From an uncultured Verrucomicrobiota bacterium (GTDB lineage: Bacteria; Verrucomicrobiota; Verrucomicrobiia; Limisphaerales; UBA9464): 64,000 bases of DNA. The stretch covers positions 1 to 64,000 of the forward strand of contig CAIXUG010000085.1 of NCBI GenBank assembly GCA_903922605.1. The letters are read 5' to 3'. The notes under the pieces were generated by a model, which did not search any database, was not told the origin of the DNA, and worked only from the letters and a program-made list of their open reading frames with translations. Made by a program: the position numbers and the translations under genes. Below are positions 38,225 to 47,592 of the stretch, piece after piece. Numbering within the stretch: the first letter of the stretch is position 1; each line of letters starts with the position of its first letter.

Positions 38225-39583
38225 ATGAATCTTGTCCGACTCGGCTGTCTCATGCTCGCGTTGGCCGGATTGGCTCATGCCGCCGACTCCAAAGGGGGCA
38301 AATTCGCCTTTCCGCTACACGCCAGCGCCAATCATCGTTTTTTGGAAGACAGCGCGGGACACCCGTTCCTCTACGTTGCCGACACGCCGTGGCATTTGCT
38401 GACGCAACTCACTCCGGATGAAGCCGAGCACTATCTGGCCGAACGCTCTGCTCAGGGGTTCACCGCGATTCAGCTCCAACTAGTGCCGGAAGGTGCCGAC
38501 GGCGGGGTCACAAACCGTCTGGGCGAACCAATTTTCCTCCAGCCTTACGACCTCGCCACACTGAACGAGAAATACCTCGCGCACGTTGAACGCATTTTGC
38601 GCCAGGCCGAGCAGCACGGCCTGTTGGTGGCCATGAACCCCGTCTGGCTCGGCTGTTGTGACGGCGGTTGGCGCGATGTGCTGAAGACTAACGGCGTCGC
38701 CAAGTGCGGTGCCTATGGCGAACAGCTGGGGCGGCGTTTTGCCGCGAACCCGAACCTGCTCTGGCTCGATGGCGGTGACCGTGATCCGGGCCCGTGGTTG
38801 GAATTCGTCCGTGCCATCGCCGAAGGTGTGAAAGCCAACGCCCCCGCCCAGCTCCACACTGCCCATCCCAGCTCCACCCATTCGGCGCTGGATGTGTATG
38901 CCGGCGAGCCGTGGCTCGATGTCAACGCCACCTACACCTACTCGACCGACCACGTCGGCGCCTGGACGAAGCAGTTTCATGTCTATCAGCGCGCGCGCCT
39001 GGACTTTCTCCGGGAACCGGTCACCCCGTTTTTCCTGATCGAATCCACCTACGAGCTGGAGCACCACGCCTCGCCGCAGAAAGTCCGCCGACAGGCGTGG
39101 TGGAGCGTGCTCAGCGGGGCCTTCGGCACGGCGCTGGGCAATGGAAAGATCTGGCCGCTTCGGGACGGCTGGGAACGCGAGCTGAAGTCGCCGGGCACCC
39201 GCGACCATGCGGTACTTGCCGCGTTCCTGCGGGCGCGCCCATGGTGGGAACTCACGCCGGACTTCGGGCACCAGGTGCTCACCGCCGGTTTCGGGACATT
39301 CAACGACACCAGCGAACCGGGCGGCGACGATTATGCCACCGCGATGTTCGGGGCGAACCGTGGCCTGCTGCTTGCCTACCTGCCAACCCCGCGCAAGGTG
39401 ACGGTGGACCTTGCAAAGTTTCGTGCTCCCGTACACGTCCGCTGGCTGGACCCAACTTCGGGCAAGATCACCGACGCCCCGGGCTCACCCGAGGCCAATC
39501 TCGGTCCCGACGATTTTACACCGCCCGAACACAACGCGACGGGGGATGCCGATTGGGTGCTGGTGGTCGAGGCCACGAAGTAG
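38225..39583 (+). CDS. Secreted DUF4038 glycoside hydrolase (GH140 apiosidase-like)
   Basis: 452 residues: signal peptide MNLVRLGCLMLALAGLAHAA, then a TIM-barrel domain with FLYVADTPWHLLTQLTPDEA, and later WWSVLSGAFGTALGNGKIW, the DUF4038 pattern; the C-terminal beta domain (LLAYLPTPRKVTVDL...RWLDPTSG) matches the putative collagen-binding/beta-sandwich domain often attached. Family members cleave apiose-containing or arabinan-type pectic chains. Start ATG 38225 gives the signal peptide; the ORF extends to 38198. Possibly co-transcribed with the preceding zinc-ribbon gene. Confidence 0.86.
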   Translation: MNLVRLGCLMLALAGLAHAADSKGGKFAFPLHASANHRFLEDSAGHPFLYVADTPWHLLTQLTPDEAEHYLAERSAQGFTAIQLQLVPEGADGGVTNRLGEPIFLQPYDLATLNEKYLAHVERILRQAEQHGLLVAMNPVWLGCCDGGWRDVLKTNGVAKCGAYGEQLGRRFAANPNLLWLDGGDRDPGPWLEFVRAIAEGVKANAPAQLHTAHPSSTHSALDVYAGEPWLDVNATYTYSTDHVGAWTKQFHVYQRARLDFLREPVTPFFLIESTYELEHHASPQKVRRQAWWSVLSGAFGTALGNGKIWPLRDGWERELKSPGTRDHAVLAAFLRARPWWELTPDFGHQVLTAGFGTFNDTSEPGGDDYATAMFGANRGLLLAYLPTPRKVTVDLAKFRAPVHVRWLDPTSGKITDAPGSPEANLGPDDFTPPEHNATGDADWVLVVEATK

Positions 39584-39590
39584 CCGCCGG

Positions 39591-39725
39591 AGTAGGCCGG
39601 GCTGCCAGCCCGGCAAGTACAGCGGGCTGCCAGCCCGCTGAAAGCCCTGCTGGAACAGCTACTGCGGAAGCCTTCGCCGTGCTGGCAGCCCGTCATACCG
39701 TGTCGGGCCAGCGGCCCGACCTACT
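39591..39725. repeat. Nested-palindrome intergenic element (copy 1)
   Basis: Begins AGTAGGCC (39591-39598) and ends GACCTACT (39718-39725), nearly inverted ends. Inside are perfect palindromes CCGGGCTG-C-CAGCCCGG (39597-39613), AGCGGGCTG-C-CAGCCCGCT (39621-39639) and GTCGGGCC-AGC-GGCCCGAC (39702-39720). The same architecture and the same last palindrome occur at 58923-59042. It fills the space between the DUF4038 stop and the convergent amidase stop. Confidence 0.88.
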
Positions 39726-39748
39726 GCCGCCAAGGGTTCGGCACTCCG

Positions 39749-40762
39749 CTACTCCGGTTGGCCGCGTTCGACCATCCGCTTGTACGACAGGATGCCATCC
39801 ACAATCGCCGAGGCGTAGCGTGACCGGCCGGTCTCGGAGTAAATCCTGCGGGCATCATCCGTGTTGGTCATGAAACCGCCCTCAATCAGAACGGCCGGCA
39901 TCGTGGCCAGAGTCAGTTCGCGGAAACGGGCCCGGCGTACGCCGCGATCGGCGAGGTCCACCTCCCGCCGAACCGCGCGATGGAGCTCATAAGCAAGGCA
40001 AAGATTTTCGCGGTCATTGCGGTTGCCTGGCAGGTATCCGGCGCTGTTGCCACCCCGATCATTGGTGGAGCTGGCACCGGCGGGTGTCAGGCAGAAGGTC
40101 TCCACCCCTTGGGCTTCGCCACCGCTGGGTGAGCAGTTGTAATGCAGGCTGACAAACATGTCGGCTCCGCGCGTCCTGGCGATGGCCGGGCGGTCATCCA
40201 GCGTCACGAACTTGTCCGTGTCGCGGATCATCACCACTTTCAAACCGGCCCGCTTCAGCTGGCGCTCCACTTCGAGCGCGAGCTGCAATGTGTAGATCTT
40301 TTCCTGGCGAGTTCCCTCGATATTGCCGGGGTCTTTGCCGCCATGCCCCGCATTGATGGCGATGGTGGTGATCTTCTTTTTCGGATCGCTCCGGGGAGGA
40401 TTCAGGAGCGGACGCAGTGTGGAATCCTCATCGTATTGGGCAAAGTAGAGATGATCGCCGCCGCGCAAAATGGAATACGAGAGCCACACCGTCACCCCGT
40501 CCATCTCCACGCGCTTGGTGTCGGCCTTGAACAGCAGCCGCGACCAGCGGTTGGAGACCAGCAGCTCGCCTGAACGGGCATTCCAATGGGAAACAAACCC
40601 GTTCACTGCCGCCCACGTGCCCAGGTCGGAATAAATCCGTCCGTTGAGAATCGTTTTCGACGTCCGGCTGCTGGAAGGGCTTTTGGCAGGCGCGGGCTTG
40701 GCAACCGCATTCGCAGTCACCAGCAAACATCCGATCAGCAACCCCAGCCAGACACGAACCAT
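39749..40762 (-). CDS. N-acetylmuramoyl-L-alanine amidase (Amidase_3)
   Basis: Cleaves the amide bond between MurNAc and the peptide stem of peptidoglycan; periplasmic. 337 residues: signal peptide MVRVWLGLLIGCLLVTANAVA, an N-terminal beta-rich region resembling AMIN-type domains, and the catalytic domain with AINAGHGGKDPGNIEG (Zn His, Glu), FVSLHYN (Zn His) and VLIEGGFMTN (catalytic Glu). The open frame runs from 40822, but ATG 40762 starts the signal peptide. Confidence 0.93.
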   Translation of the reverse strand: MVRVWLGLLIGCLLVTANAVAKPAPAKSPSSSRTSKTILNGRIYSDLGTWAAVNGFVSHWNARSGELLVSNRWSRLLFKADTKRVEMDGVTVWLSYSILRGGDHLYFAQYDEDSTLRPLLNPPRSDPKKKITTIAINAGHGGKDPGNIEGTRQEKIYTLQLALEVERQLKRAGLKVVMIRDTDKFVTLDDRPAIARTRGADMFVSLHYNCSPSGGEAQGVETFCLTPAGASSTNDRGGNSAGYLPGNRNDRENLCLAYELHRAVRREVDLADRGVRRARFRELTLATMPAVLIEGGFMTNTDDARRIYSETGRSRYASAIVDGILSYKRMVERGQPE

Positions 40763-40811
40763 GTGCGGCGGACTGTGACGATGGTGGAACGAAAAGGGCA
40801 AGCGAGGCAGT

Positions 40812-41153
40812 TCAGGTGGCATTGCGTCGCGTGCGAGGAGCCGAAGCGGCCAGATTGCCCCAGGCCGCCTTCATGGCCGCGCGCACCTGAGCAACGCGCA
40901 CGGACGGCAAATGGACATTCGTTGAACCCTGACGGCCCCAGGCTCCTTTCACCGGCTGGAACATGGGAGCGGCCTTTGCTACAAAGTCCGCCTGCTGTTT
41001 CGGGGTGAGCTTGATCATGCCCCAGTGTTCGTCGGGATAACCCAGCGTGGCGAAGATTTTGCCGCCGACACGAAAATCCGGATGGTTCATGTGCGCGGAC
41101 TCAACCGCTTCCGGCAGCGCCAGAGCAAGGCGGCGGAATGCGTCAGAGGTCAT
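40812..41153 (-). CDS. MmcQ/YjbR family DNA-binding-like protein
   Basis: 113 residues with the YjbR fold pattern: MTSDAFRRLALALPEAVESAHMNHPDFRV, FATLGYPDEHWG and KLTPKQQADFV, then the C-terminal VHLPSVRVAQVRAAMKAAW. Family function unknown; structurally resembles CyaY. The ATG at 41153 is the family start, not the longer frame from 41303. Confidence 0.87.
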   Translation of the reverse strand: MTSDAFRRLALALPEAVESAHMNHPDFRVGGKIFATLGYPDEHWGMIKLTPKQQADFVAKAAPMFQPVKGAWGRQGSTNVHLPSVRVAQVRAAMKAAWGNLAASAPRTRRNAT

Positions 41154-41212
41154 GGGGCAGAACAGGACGTGGCCTTCGCCGATAATGCAGGGATGACGGC
41201 GAGGCGTCCGTG

Positions 41213-42526
41213 TTACTCGCTTCGCTTGCCACCGAACGCATACAGGTTTTTCGCGGTACGGATGAAAACCTGACCCTGCGCAACCGTCACGCTGCTCTTG
41301 CACGGACCTTCGCCGTCGAACATACAGGTTCCGAGGACTTTGAACTCATCACCCGCATCCACCACGCTGGCCATGCCGTCTTCACTGACCACGTAGATTT
41401 TACCGTCGGCTCCCGTAGGTGAGCCCCAGATCGGTCCGCTGCCCGCCAGTTTGCCGCTCCACTTCTTCTCCCCGGTCTTGGGATCGAGACGGGTGATGAC
41501 ACGCTTGTTGCCGTCGAGGACGAACAGCTTCCCGTCATAAACCAGCGGTGTGCTCCAGTCGGTCGGGTTCTCCGAGAAACGCCAGGCGACGTGGGTGTCA
41601 GTGACGTTGCCCTTGCCGCCGTCCTTGAAGGCGACGACCGGCTGGCCCTTGGGTCCGCTGGCGTAGATCAGCCCGTCATAGGCCACCGGCGAGGTGACGA
41701 TACGATACCAGTCATCCCGCTTCTCGTAGAGCCGCGCACGCCAGAGTTCGGCGCCATCTTTCAGGCTGTGACCGCTGACATGGTCGCCGCCAACGACGAT
41801 CAGCTCTTCGCCGTTCTTGCCAACATAGGGAATTGGCGTCGCGTAGGACTCGTGCGATTCCTTCGTCGAATCCGTCTCGCGGACGTGCTTCCAGAGGGTC
41901 TTGCCCGTCGCCGGGTCGAGCGACAACAGGAAGGATTCGCGCTGCGCCTTGCCATCGAAAAGCGGATAGTCGGGCGGCAGCTCGTCGCGCTGCAGTACGG
42001 GGATGATCAATTGACCCTCGATGAGCAGCGGACTGGAGCCAAAAAGCCACATGATGCCGAAGCTGCCGTAATCCTTCCCGAGGTTCCGGCGCCACAGCTC
42101 CTTGCCCTCAAAGTCAAACGCCACCAGATCCCCGGTGCCATAAAGCGCGATGACCCGCTTGCCATCCGTCACCGGGGACGGCGCGGCCATGTTGTTCCGG
42201 CCGACTTCCTTGTCGCCGACCGCCACTGTCTGCGACCAGAGCGGCTTGCCGCTGCTGCGGTCAAAGCACAGCAGATTGAGCTGCTTTTGCGCGTCGGCAC
42301 TGCTGACGAACACGTGATTGCCCCAGACGACTGGCGTGGCGCCGCTTTTCCCCGGTAGGGCGGCCACCCAAGTGGCATCCTCCTTGGCGAAGGAGGCCGG
42401 GAGGCCGGTCGCCTTGGTCGAGCCGTTGAAGTTGGGTCCGCGCCACTGCGGCCAGTTTTCACCGCTGGCAGCCAGTGCCGCAGTTCCGCATGCAAGGGCG
42501 GCAAGGAGGGATGCGATTTGCTTCAT
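41213..42526 (-). CDS. Secreted PQQ-binding-like beta-propeller protein
   Basis: 437 residues: signal peptide MKQIASLLAALACGTAALAA, then a WPQWRGPNFNG start and repeated blades with W/G turns. This outer-surface propeller family is very frequent in Verrucomicrobia and Planctomycetes; annotations as serine/threonine kinase-like or pyrroloquinoline-quinone repeat proteins are only structural. There is no sign of a PQQ cofactor gene nearby. Role unknown. Confidence 0.88.
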   Translation of the reverse strand: MKQIASLLAALACGTAALAASGENWPQWRGPNFNGSTKATGLPASFAKEDATWVAALPGKSGATPVVWGNHVFVSSADAQKQLNLLCFDRSSGKPLWSQTVAVGDKEVGRNNMAAPSPVTDGKRVIALYGTGDLVAFDFEGKELWRRNLGKDYGSFGIMWLFGSSPLLIEGQLIIPVLQRDELPPDYPLFDGKAQRESFLLSLDPATGKTLWKHVRETDSTKESHESYATPIPYVGKNGEELIVVGGDHVSGHSLKDGAELWRARLYEKRDDWYRIVTSPVAYDGLIYASGPKGQPVVAFKDGGKGNVTDTHVAWRFSENPTDWSTPLVYDGKLFVLDGNKRVITRLDPKTGEKKWSGKLAGSGPIWGSPTGADGKIYVVSEDGMASVVDAGDEFKVLGTCMFDGEGPCKSSVTVAQGQVFIRTAKNLYAFGGKRSE

Positions 42527-42620
42527 GGTCTGGCAGGATTGACTACCCGGCTACAGACCAAAACAAAAGCGGGGAATTCAAACGGCCCTGTTCCAAATCG
42601 CGAGGGGATCATCTCTCCCG

Positions 42621-43070
42621 TCACCGCCTTCGGGGCCGGCGCGTGTCGGACACGAAGGCATTTGCGACCTGCCGCACCTCACGAACCTCCGCGCCCGCCA
42701 GCAGTACTTCGACAATGTCGAAGCGCCATTTCACCCGGCGGTCGTCCAGTTTCCGCAAATACGCCTCGGCGGTGAGCGAAAGCAGGCGGCGTTTGCGCGC
42801 ATCCACGGCCGCCGCCGGCCGCGTCCATTCCTCGGATGAGCGCGTCTTTACCTCAACGAACACGAGGCAATCGCCGTCGCGGAACACCAAGTCGATCTCC
42901 CCGTGTTCTGAACGGAAATTCGCCGTGAGGAACTTCAGCCCCTGAGCTTGCAGGTACGTCTTCGCCGCAAGCTCCCCTAGCCTGCCCCGCCGCAGATGCT
43001 CCGGCTCGGCCTTACGCCCAAAGCACGCTTTCAGTTTTGCGATCAGGCTCACCCGGCCCAAATCCAACAC
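42621..43070 (-). CDS. YraN/UPF0102 nuclease-like protein
   Basis: 149 residues with the YraN pattern GRLGELAAKTYLQAQGLKFL, FRSEHGEIDLVF and FVEVKTRSSEEW (E...D...E-x-K restriction-nuclease-like core). Family role unclear. Next to the PQQ-type protein but with a 94-base gap, so not obviously co-transcribed. rnhB, often adjacent to yraN, is about 4 kb away in the same direction. Confidence 0.9.
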   Translation of the reverse strand: MLDLGRVSLIAKLKACFGRKAEPEHLRRGRLGELAAKTYLQAQGLKFLTANFRSEHGEIDLVFRDGDCLVFVEVKTRSSEEWTRPAAAVDARKRRLLSLTAEAYLRKLDDRRVKWRFDIVEVLLAGAEVREVRQVANAFVSDTRRPRRR

Positions 43071-43319
43071 AGGCCGGTGCGGAAGACAAACCCGGACACC
43101 ACCTTCGCCGCGCCTTCACTGCCAGCGGTACCGGGACTTTTGGTTCGTTCGTGTTTTTGTCACGGTAACGTTCGTCAGGCGTAATGGCGGCTTCCCGCAT
43201 GATCGGCCATCATCCTCACCGCCTCGGCCGACGCGGCAATCGTCCGTCTGAATATGGTGGGAGCCCTTTAGTCCCATTCCCTTTCGGAATTCGATGCGGC
43301 ACAGTAACTTTCTCCTGGC

Positions 43320-45611
43320 ATGATACAGTTCAGAACGCTCCTTCAGGCCGCAGCGGCGCTGGCTTTTTCCGGTTTCATGGCGGTCGCCGTGGCTCAGACC
43401 GTGTCGATTCCTGACCCCGGTCTGAACGCGGCCGTTCGCGAGGCTCTGCAAAAGCCCACCGGGCCCCTGACTCAGCAAGACCTGCTGAACCTGACGGTTT
43501 TGAACGCCCATGACCGCAACATCAGCAGTCTTGCCGGGCTGGAAGCGGCCAGCAATTTGAACACACTGCTGCTGCATGGAAATCAGGTCCACAGCATCGA
43601 CCTCTCCACGTGGATGAATCTGGCGGCGCTCGATCTGGGCGACAATTCCCTGACCAACGTGACCCTGCCGAACGGCATGACGAACCTGTTCTCGCTGCTT
43701 CTCCCCGACAATGGGTTGACCCAGCTCACCCTGCCGGCCGACCTGAGCCGGCTGGAAGAGCTGAATCTGAACAACAATGACCTCGTGAGTTTTGAGCTGC
43801 CGTCCACGCTCACCGGATTGGGCACGCTCGACCTCGGATTCAATGCCCTCACCAATTTCTTGCTGCCCGCCGGGTTGACCAATCTGGATCTGCTCCGGTT
43901 GAGCGGCAATTCCCTCACGAATGTCACAGTGCCGGCGGATCTGAATCGCCTGACCGAGCTTTACCTCGACGAAAACGAGCTATCGAGTTTCACGCTGCCA
44001 ACGGGGGTGACGAACCTGCATGTGCTCGAGCTTTTCTTCAACCAGCTCACGAACCTCAATCTCCCTTCCGATCAGCAGAATCTGATCGAACTGGACCTGG
44101 ATAACAACCAGTTCACCAGCCTCAGCCTGCCCGGAAGTCTGACCGGCTTGGCCTTTCTCCACCTGCGCTCGAATCAGCTGACCGAATTCACCCTGCCCGA
44201 TGGCCTGAAGGCATTGAGCTCGCTCGACCTGGGCGAGAATCAGCTTCGCACCGTCAGTTTGCCGCCGGGCATGGGCCACCTGAACCTCCTCCGTCTTTCC
44301 GGCAACACCAACCTCACCAGCCTCGTTCTCCCGGTGGGCCTGACCAACCTGTCCTCGCTTTTTCTGCGCTCCAATGGCCTGACCAACCTCACGTTGCCGT
44401 CCGATCTCAACCAGCTGCTGGACTTGGATGCACTGGGGAACCAACTCAGCAGTTTCATCGTACCTCCGGGGCTGGACGGGCTGACTAACCTCATTCTGAG
44501 CGGGAATCAGCTGACCAACCTGACGCTGCCCCCGGACCTCACGCATCTGACTTCGGTGGTTCTGAACGGCAATCCGCTGACGCAGCTCGTCCTGTCGGAA
44601 CCTGAGGCAGCCAACGTGGCCGAAACGATCGCGGCGCTGCAGGGACTGGGCATCCCGGTGTATGTCTACCCGCTGATGATCCAGCTCCAGAAGCAGCAAC
44701 GCCTGGAAGGCGGCACGTTCCGGTTCGCGATCACCGGGCCGCCGGGTGATTACAGGGTCTTCGGCTCCACCAATCTCGTGGAATGGAGTGAGCTGGCGGT
44801 CTCGTCCAACCCGCTCGGCAGCATCTTTGTCACGGACACAACGGCCCAGGTCTCACCGCAAAAGTATTACCGGGTGCAGCCGCTAACCGTGCCGGCAAAC
44901 ATGGTGTTCATCGCGCCGAACACGTTCACAATGGGCAGCCCCGACAGCGAAGCAGGGCATGAGGGAGATGAAGGCCCGCAGATGGTCGTGACGCTCAGTC
45001 ATGGCTTCTGGATCGGGAAATATCCGGTGACGCAAGGCGAGTACCTGGCCGTCACCGGTGAAAATCCCAGTGGATTTCCCGGAGATTTGAACCGGCCAGT
45101 GGAAAGCGTCTCCTTCTTCGCGGCCTCCAATTATTGCGCGCAACTCACCCTGCAGGATCAGTCGGCGGGGCGTATCCCGCCCGGCACCCATTATCGGCTG
45201 CCGACCGAAGCGGAGTGGGAATGCGCGGCCCGCGCAGGCACCTCGACGCGTTTCTATTACGGTGACGATCCGGGCCTGAGCAGCCTGTCCAACTATGCCT
45301 GGTTTGGCGCCCACGATGGCGCCACGACGCATCCGGTCGGCCTGAAGCTGCCCAATGCCCGGGGCCTGTATGACATGGAAGGAAATGTCTGGGAATGGTG
45401 TCAGGACTGGTACGGCAATTATCCGGGCGGATCCGTAACCGATCCCTCAGGGCCTGCTTCGAGTCCGGTCGGGTGGAAAGTGATTCGGGGCGGTGCCTGG
45501 GAGGCCTCCGAGCTCGATTGCCGCTCCGCCAGCCGTAACATTGAGGGAGCCAGCCCGTTCATCAGCGATTTCATCATCGGCTTCCGGGTGGTGCTCGTCA
45601 CGGATCACTGA
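43320..45611 (+). CDS. Secreted leucine-rich-repeat protein with C-terminal SUMF1-type domain
   Basis: 763 residues: signal peptide (MIQFRTLLQAAAALAFSGFM to about residue 26), then roughly 17 leucine-rich repeats of about 23 residues (LPxgLtxLxxLxLxxNxLtxLt), a linker, and from about residue 528 a formylglycine-generating-enzyme-like (FGE/SUMF1) domain: FIAPNTFTMGSPDSEAGHEG, KYPVTQGEYLAVTG, YRLPTEAEWECAARAG, GNVWEWCQDWYG and RGGAWEASELDCRSASRN. The enzyme-like domain probably serves for binding or scaffold rather than sulfatase maturation. The repeat DNA is also repetitive at the nucleotide level. It stands alone, with terminal convergence to an ADP-ribosylglycohydrolase. Confidence 0.88.
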   Translation: MIQFRTLLQAAAALAFSGFMAVAVAQTVSIPDPGLNAAVREALQKPTGPLTQQDLLNLTVLNAHDRNISSLAGLEAASNLNTLLLHGNQVHSIDLSTWMNLAALDLGDNSLTNVTLPNGMTNLFSLLLPDNGLTQLTLPADLSRLEELNLNNNDLVSFELPSTLTGLGTLDLGFNALTNFLLPAGLTNLDLLRLSGNSLTNVTVPADLNRLTELYLDENELSSFTLPTGVTNLHVLELFFNQLTNLNLPSDQQNLIELDLDNNQFTSLSLPGSLTGLAFLHLRSNQLTEFTLPDGLKALSSLDLGENQLRTVSLPPGMGHLNLLRLSGNTNLTSLVLPVGLTNLSSLFLRSNGLTNLTLPSDLNQLLDLDALGNQLSSFIVPPGLDGLTNLILSGNQLTNLTLPPDLTHLTSVVLNGNPLTQLVLSEPEAANVAETIAALQGLGIPVYVYPLMIQLQKQQRLEGGTFRFAITGPPGDYRVFGSTNLVEWSELAVSSNPLGSIFVTDTTAQVSPQKYYRVQPLTVPANMVFIAPNTFTMGSPDSEAGHEGDEGPQMVVTLSHGFWIGKYPVTQGEYLAVTGENPSGFPGDLNRPVESVSFFAASNYCAQLTLQDQSAGRIPPGTHYRLPTEAEWECAARAGTSTRFYYGDDPGLSSLSNYAWFGAHDGATTHPVGLKLPNARGLYDMEGNVWEWCQDWYGNYPGGSVTDPSGPASSPVGWKVIRGGAWEASELDCRSASRNIEGASPFISDFIIGFRVVLVTDH

Positions 45612-45717
45612 GAGACTGGAAGCAGTCAAAAGGTACGTCGCGGCCGGCGGTCCATTCGGCCCCTCGGCTTTTTCGTAAGGCTGCCGTCCCGCACAGCCGA
45701 TTGGCAATCACGCCGCC

Positions 45718-46818
45718 TTAGTATGGCGGAAGCAATCGCCGGAACCCATGCAGCAAGACCACACCCAAGAATAAGAGGTTTCGGAGCACAACAGCCGGCC
45801 AGAAACTCCGCACGGAACCCAACGCCTTATCCGAATTGCCCTGTTGGGAAAGCCGGATCGCCAGAACTCGGATGAACGAGACCGATCTCGGCCATTCGTG
45901 GATACTGTTTACCCACTCGCTCGGAACTCCCCCGCCCCCTGCCACCGCCCCCGCCAGCGCGCCCACAACGGCTCCCACCGTGTCTGTGTCTCCCCCGCAT
46001 TCGAGTGCGGCAATCAGAGCGCCGCGAAAGTCTCGGGGATGTCGCAGCCAGCCGTAGATCGCCACCGGGACCACGTGGAGAGAGTAGCCGGTAACTCCCC
46101 TTTCCAAACCGAGCTCCGAAACAAACTCGGCTACGGTCAACCTCGACGCTAGCGCAGTCTCCATTTTTGAGACGAGGTCCCTCCATTCTTCCTCTCTCGA
46201 TAGCGTTCGCAGCGCCTCCATAACCTCCCAGGGTTCCGGCTGCCCTTGGGTATGGACCACGAGTGCCACGCACTCAGAGACGGCGTGGGCGGCTACCTCG
46301 GCCTGCCAGCTCCGGTGGGTCAATGTGGATGAGGCCGAGACAAAGTCGCGGCGCCGAAGCGCATCCGTGGAAAAGCATGCACCGAGGATGGCACACCGCA
46401 TCGCCGGCCCGGAGCCGGCCGACCTGACCGCCGCTCTGCGGGCCGGAAACCCGAGCCAAAGTTTTATGCAAGCCCTCGCAGTGGCGAAACCCACCCCGGC
46501 AGGCAGAGCCGCGAACCACCAGCGGAGCTTCCAAGCAAGCGCTCGCTGGAATGCCTCAGCGTTGACCGGCTGGGCAAGCACGCTTTGAGCGACCAGGAGC
46601 GTATGTTCCGTGTCGTCGCTGACCATTCCCCAAGCGCCCATGAACCGCATTCGCCATTCTCCGGACCAAAACTTCCTGATCCGTTTGGGGGTGAGATTTT
46701 CTGCCGGGAGCCCGAGCGCATCACCAACGGCCGTTCCGAGCAACACCCCTTCCAATTGATCGGCGGTGATTGACCGAGTCGCACCAGTGGTTCCGCGCGA
46801 GTGGCGAGCTTGAGGCAT
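45718..46818 (-). CDS. ADP-ribosylglycohydrolase family protein
   Basis: 366 residues of the DraG/ARH family: LEGVLLGTAVGDALGLPAENL at the start, the first metal-binding acidic motif VSDDTEHTLLV, and the second one GGDTDTVGAVVGAL near the C-terminus. Removes ADP-ribose from proteins or nucleic acids; target unknown. A hydrophobic C-terminal segment (SFWPAVVLRNLLFLGVVLLHG) may anchor it to the membrane, unusual for the family. ATG 46818 chosen; the extended frame overlaps rnhB. It lies 17 bases downstream of rnhB, likely one operon. Confidence 0.88.
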   Translation of the reverse strand: MPQARHSRGTTGATRSITADQLEGVLLGTAVGDALGLPAENLTPKRIRKFWSGEWRMRFMGAWGMVSDDTEHTLLVAQSVLAQPVNAEAFQRALAWKLRWWFAALPAGVGFATARACIKLWLGFPARRAAVRSAGSGPAMRCAILGACFSTDALRRRDFVSASSTLTHRSWQAEVAAHAVSECVALVVHTQGQPEPWEVMEALRTLSREEEWRDLVSKMETALASRLTVAEFVSELGLERGVTGYSLHVVPVAIYGWLRHPRDFRGALIAALECGGDTDTVGAVVGALAGAVAGGGGVPSEWVNSIHEWPRSVSFIRVLAIRLSQQGNSDKALGSVRSFWPAVVLRNLLFLGVVLLHGFRRLLPPY

Positions 46819-46835
46819 TGGGGTCCGGGTCTCGC

Positions 46836-47489
46836 TCACGCGGGAAACAGCTCCGGTTCCGGCTGTTTCAACGGCGCGAAGCTGCGCCGGTGGATCGGGC
46901 ACGGGCCCAGCGTCGCCAGTGCCGCCAGATGTTCCGGCGTGCCGTAGCCCTTGTGCCGGGCAAAGCCGTACTCCGGCCAAGTGGCGTCAGCGACCACCAT
47001 CAGGCGGTCACGGGTGACTTTGGCGAGTACGCTGGCGGCGGCGATGGAGTAGCTGCGGGCGTCCCCCTTCACCAGAGGCAGCTGCGGCACCGTGAGCGAC
47101 TTCACCCGCAGACCGTCCACCAACGCATGTTGCGTACGCAATGGGCGCAGCGCTTCGTTCATTGCCCGATGCGTCGCCTGCAGGATGTTGATCGCGTCGA
47201 TCACCTCTACTCCGACGATGGCCACGGCGTGCTCGACTGCTTCGCATTGGGTCAGCAGGTCAAAGAACCGTTCCCGTTGGAACTCGGTTAGCTGCTTTGA
47301 GTCGTTAAGCTCCCTCAGCCCGAAAGGCATGCCTGCGGCAAACCATGCGCTTGGAAAAATCACCGCCGCCGCGACCACCGGGCCTGCCAGCGGTCCGCGA
47401 CCGGCCTCGTCCACGCCGGCCAGACGCGTCAGGCCGGTCGCGAACAGCTCGCGCTCATGCCGGAAGCGGTCTTCATAACTGGCGGTCAC
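46836..47489 (-). CDS. rnhB: Ribonuclease HII
   Basis: Cuts RNA in RNA-DNA hybrids, including single ribonucleotides. 217 residues; RNase HII signature GVDEAGRGPLAGPVVAAAV (Asp27-Glu28), LNDSKQL, and DGL...KGDARSYSIAAASVLAKVTRDR, HKGYGTPEH. The open frame extends to 47624, but the added residues are translated heptamer repeat. GTG at 47489 is preferred. Followed 17 bases on by an ADP-ribosylglycohydrolase gene. Confidence 0.92.
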   Translation of the reverse strand: MTASYEDRFRHERELFATGLTRLAGVDEAGRGPLAGPVVAAAVIFPSAWFAAGMPFGLRELNDSKQLTEFQRERFFDLLTQCEAVEHAVAIVGVEVIDAINILQATHRAMNEALRPLRTQHALVDGLRVKSLTVPQLPLVKGDARSYSIAAASVLAKVTRDRLMVVADATWPEYGFARHKGYGTPEHLAALATLGPCPIHRRSFAPLKQPEPELFPA

Positions 47490-47536
47490 CGCCGAACAAT
47501 TCCAGAGCGCGAAGCACACGCAATCCTGAAGCGGAA

Positions 47537-47592
47537 GGAGACAGGAGACACGAGACGCGAGGTGGGAGTCAGGAGCAGGGAGTTGGGAGGTG
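47537..47592. repeat. Heptanucleotide tandem repeat, eight copies
   Basis: Eight contiguous 7-base units, GGAGACA, GGAGACA, CGAGACG, CGAGGTG, GGAGTCA, GGAGCAG, GGAGTTG, GGAGGTG (consensus GGAGNNN). They lie in the divergent gap between rnhB and the TPR membrane gene, and are mostly purines on the plus strand. The longest of the four heptamer arrays. Confidence 0.9.
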
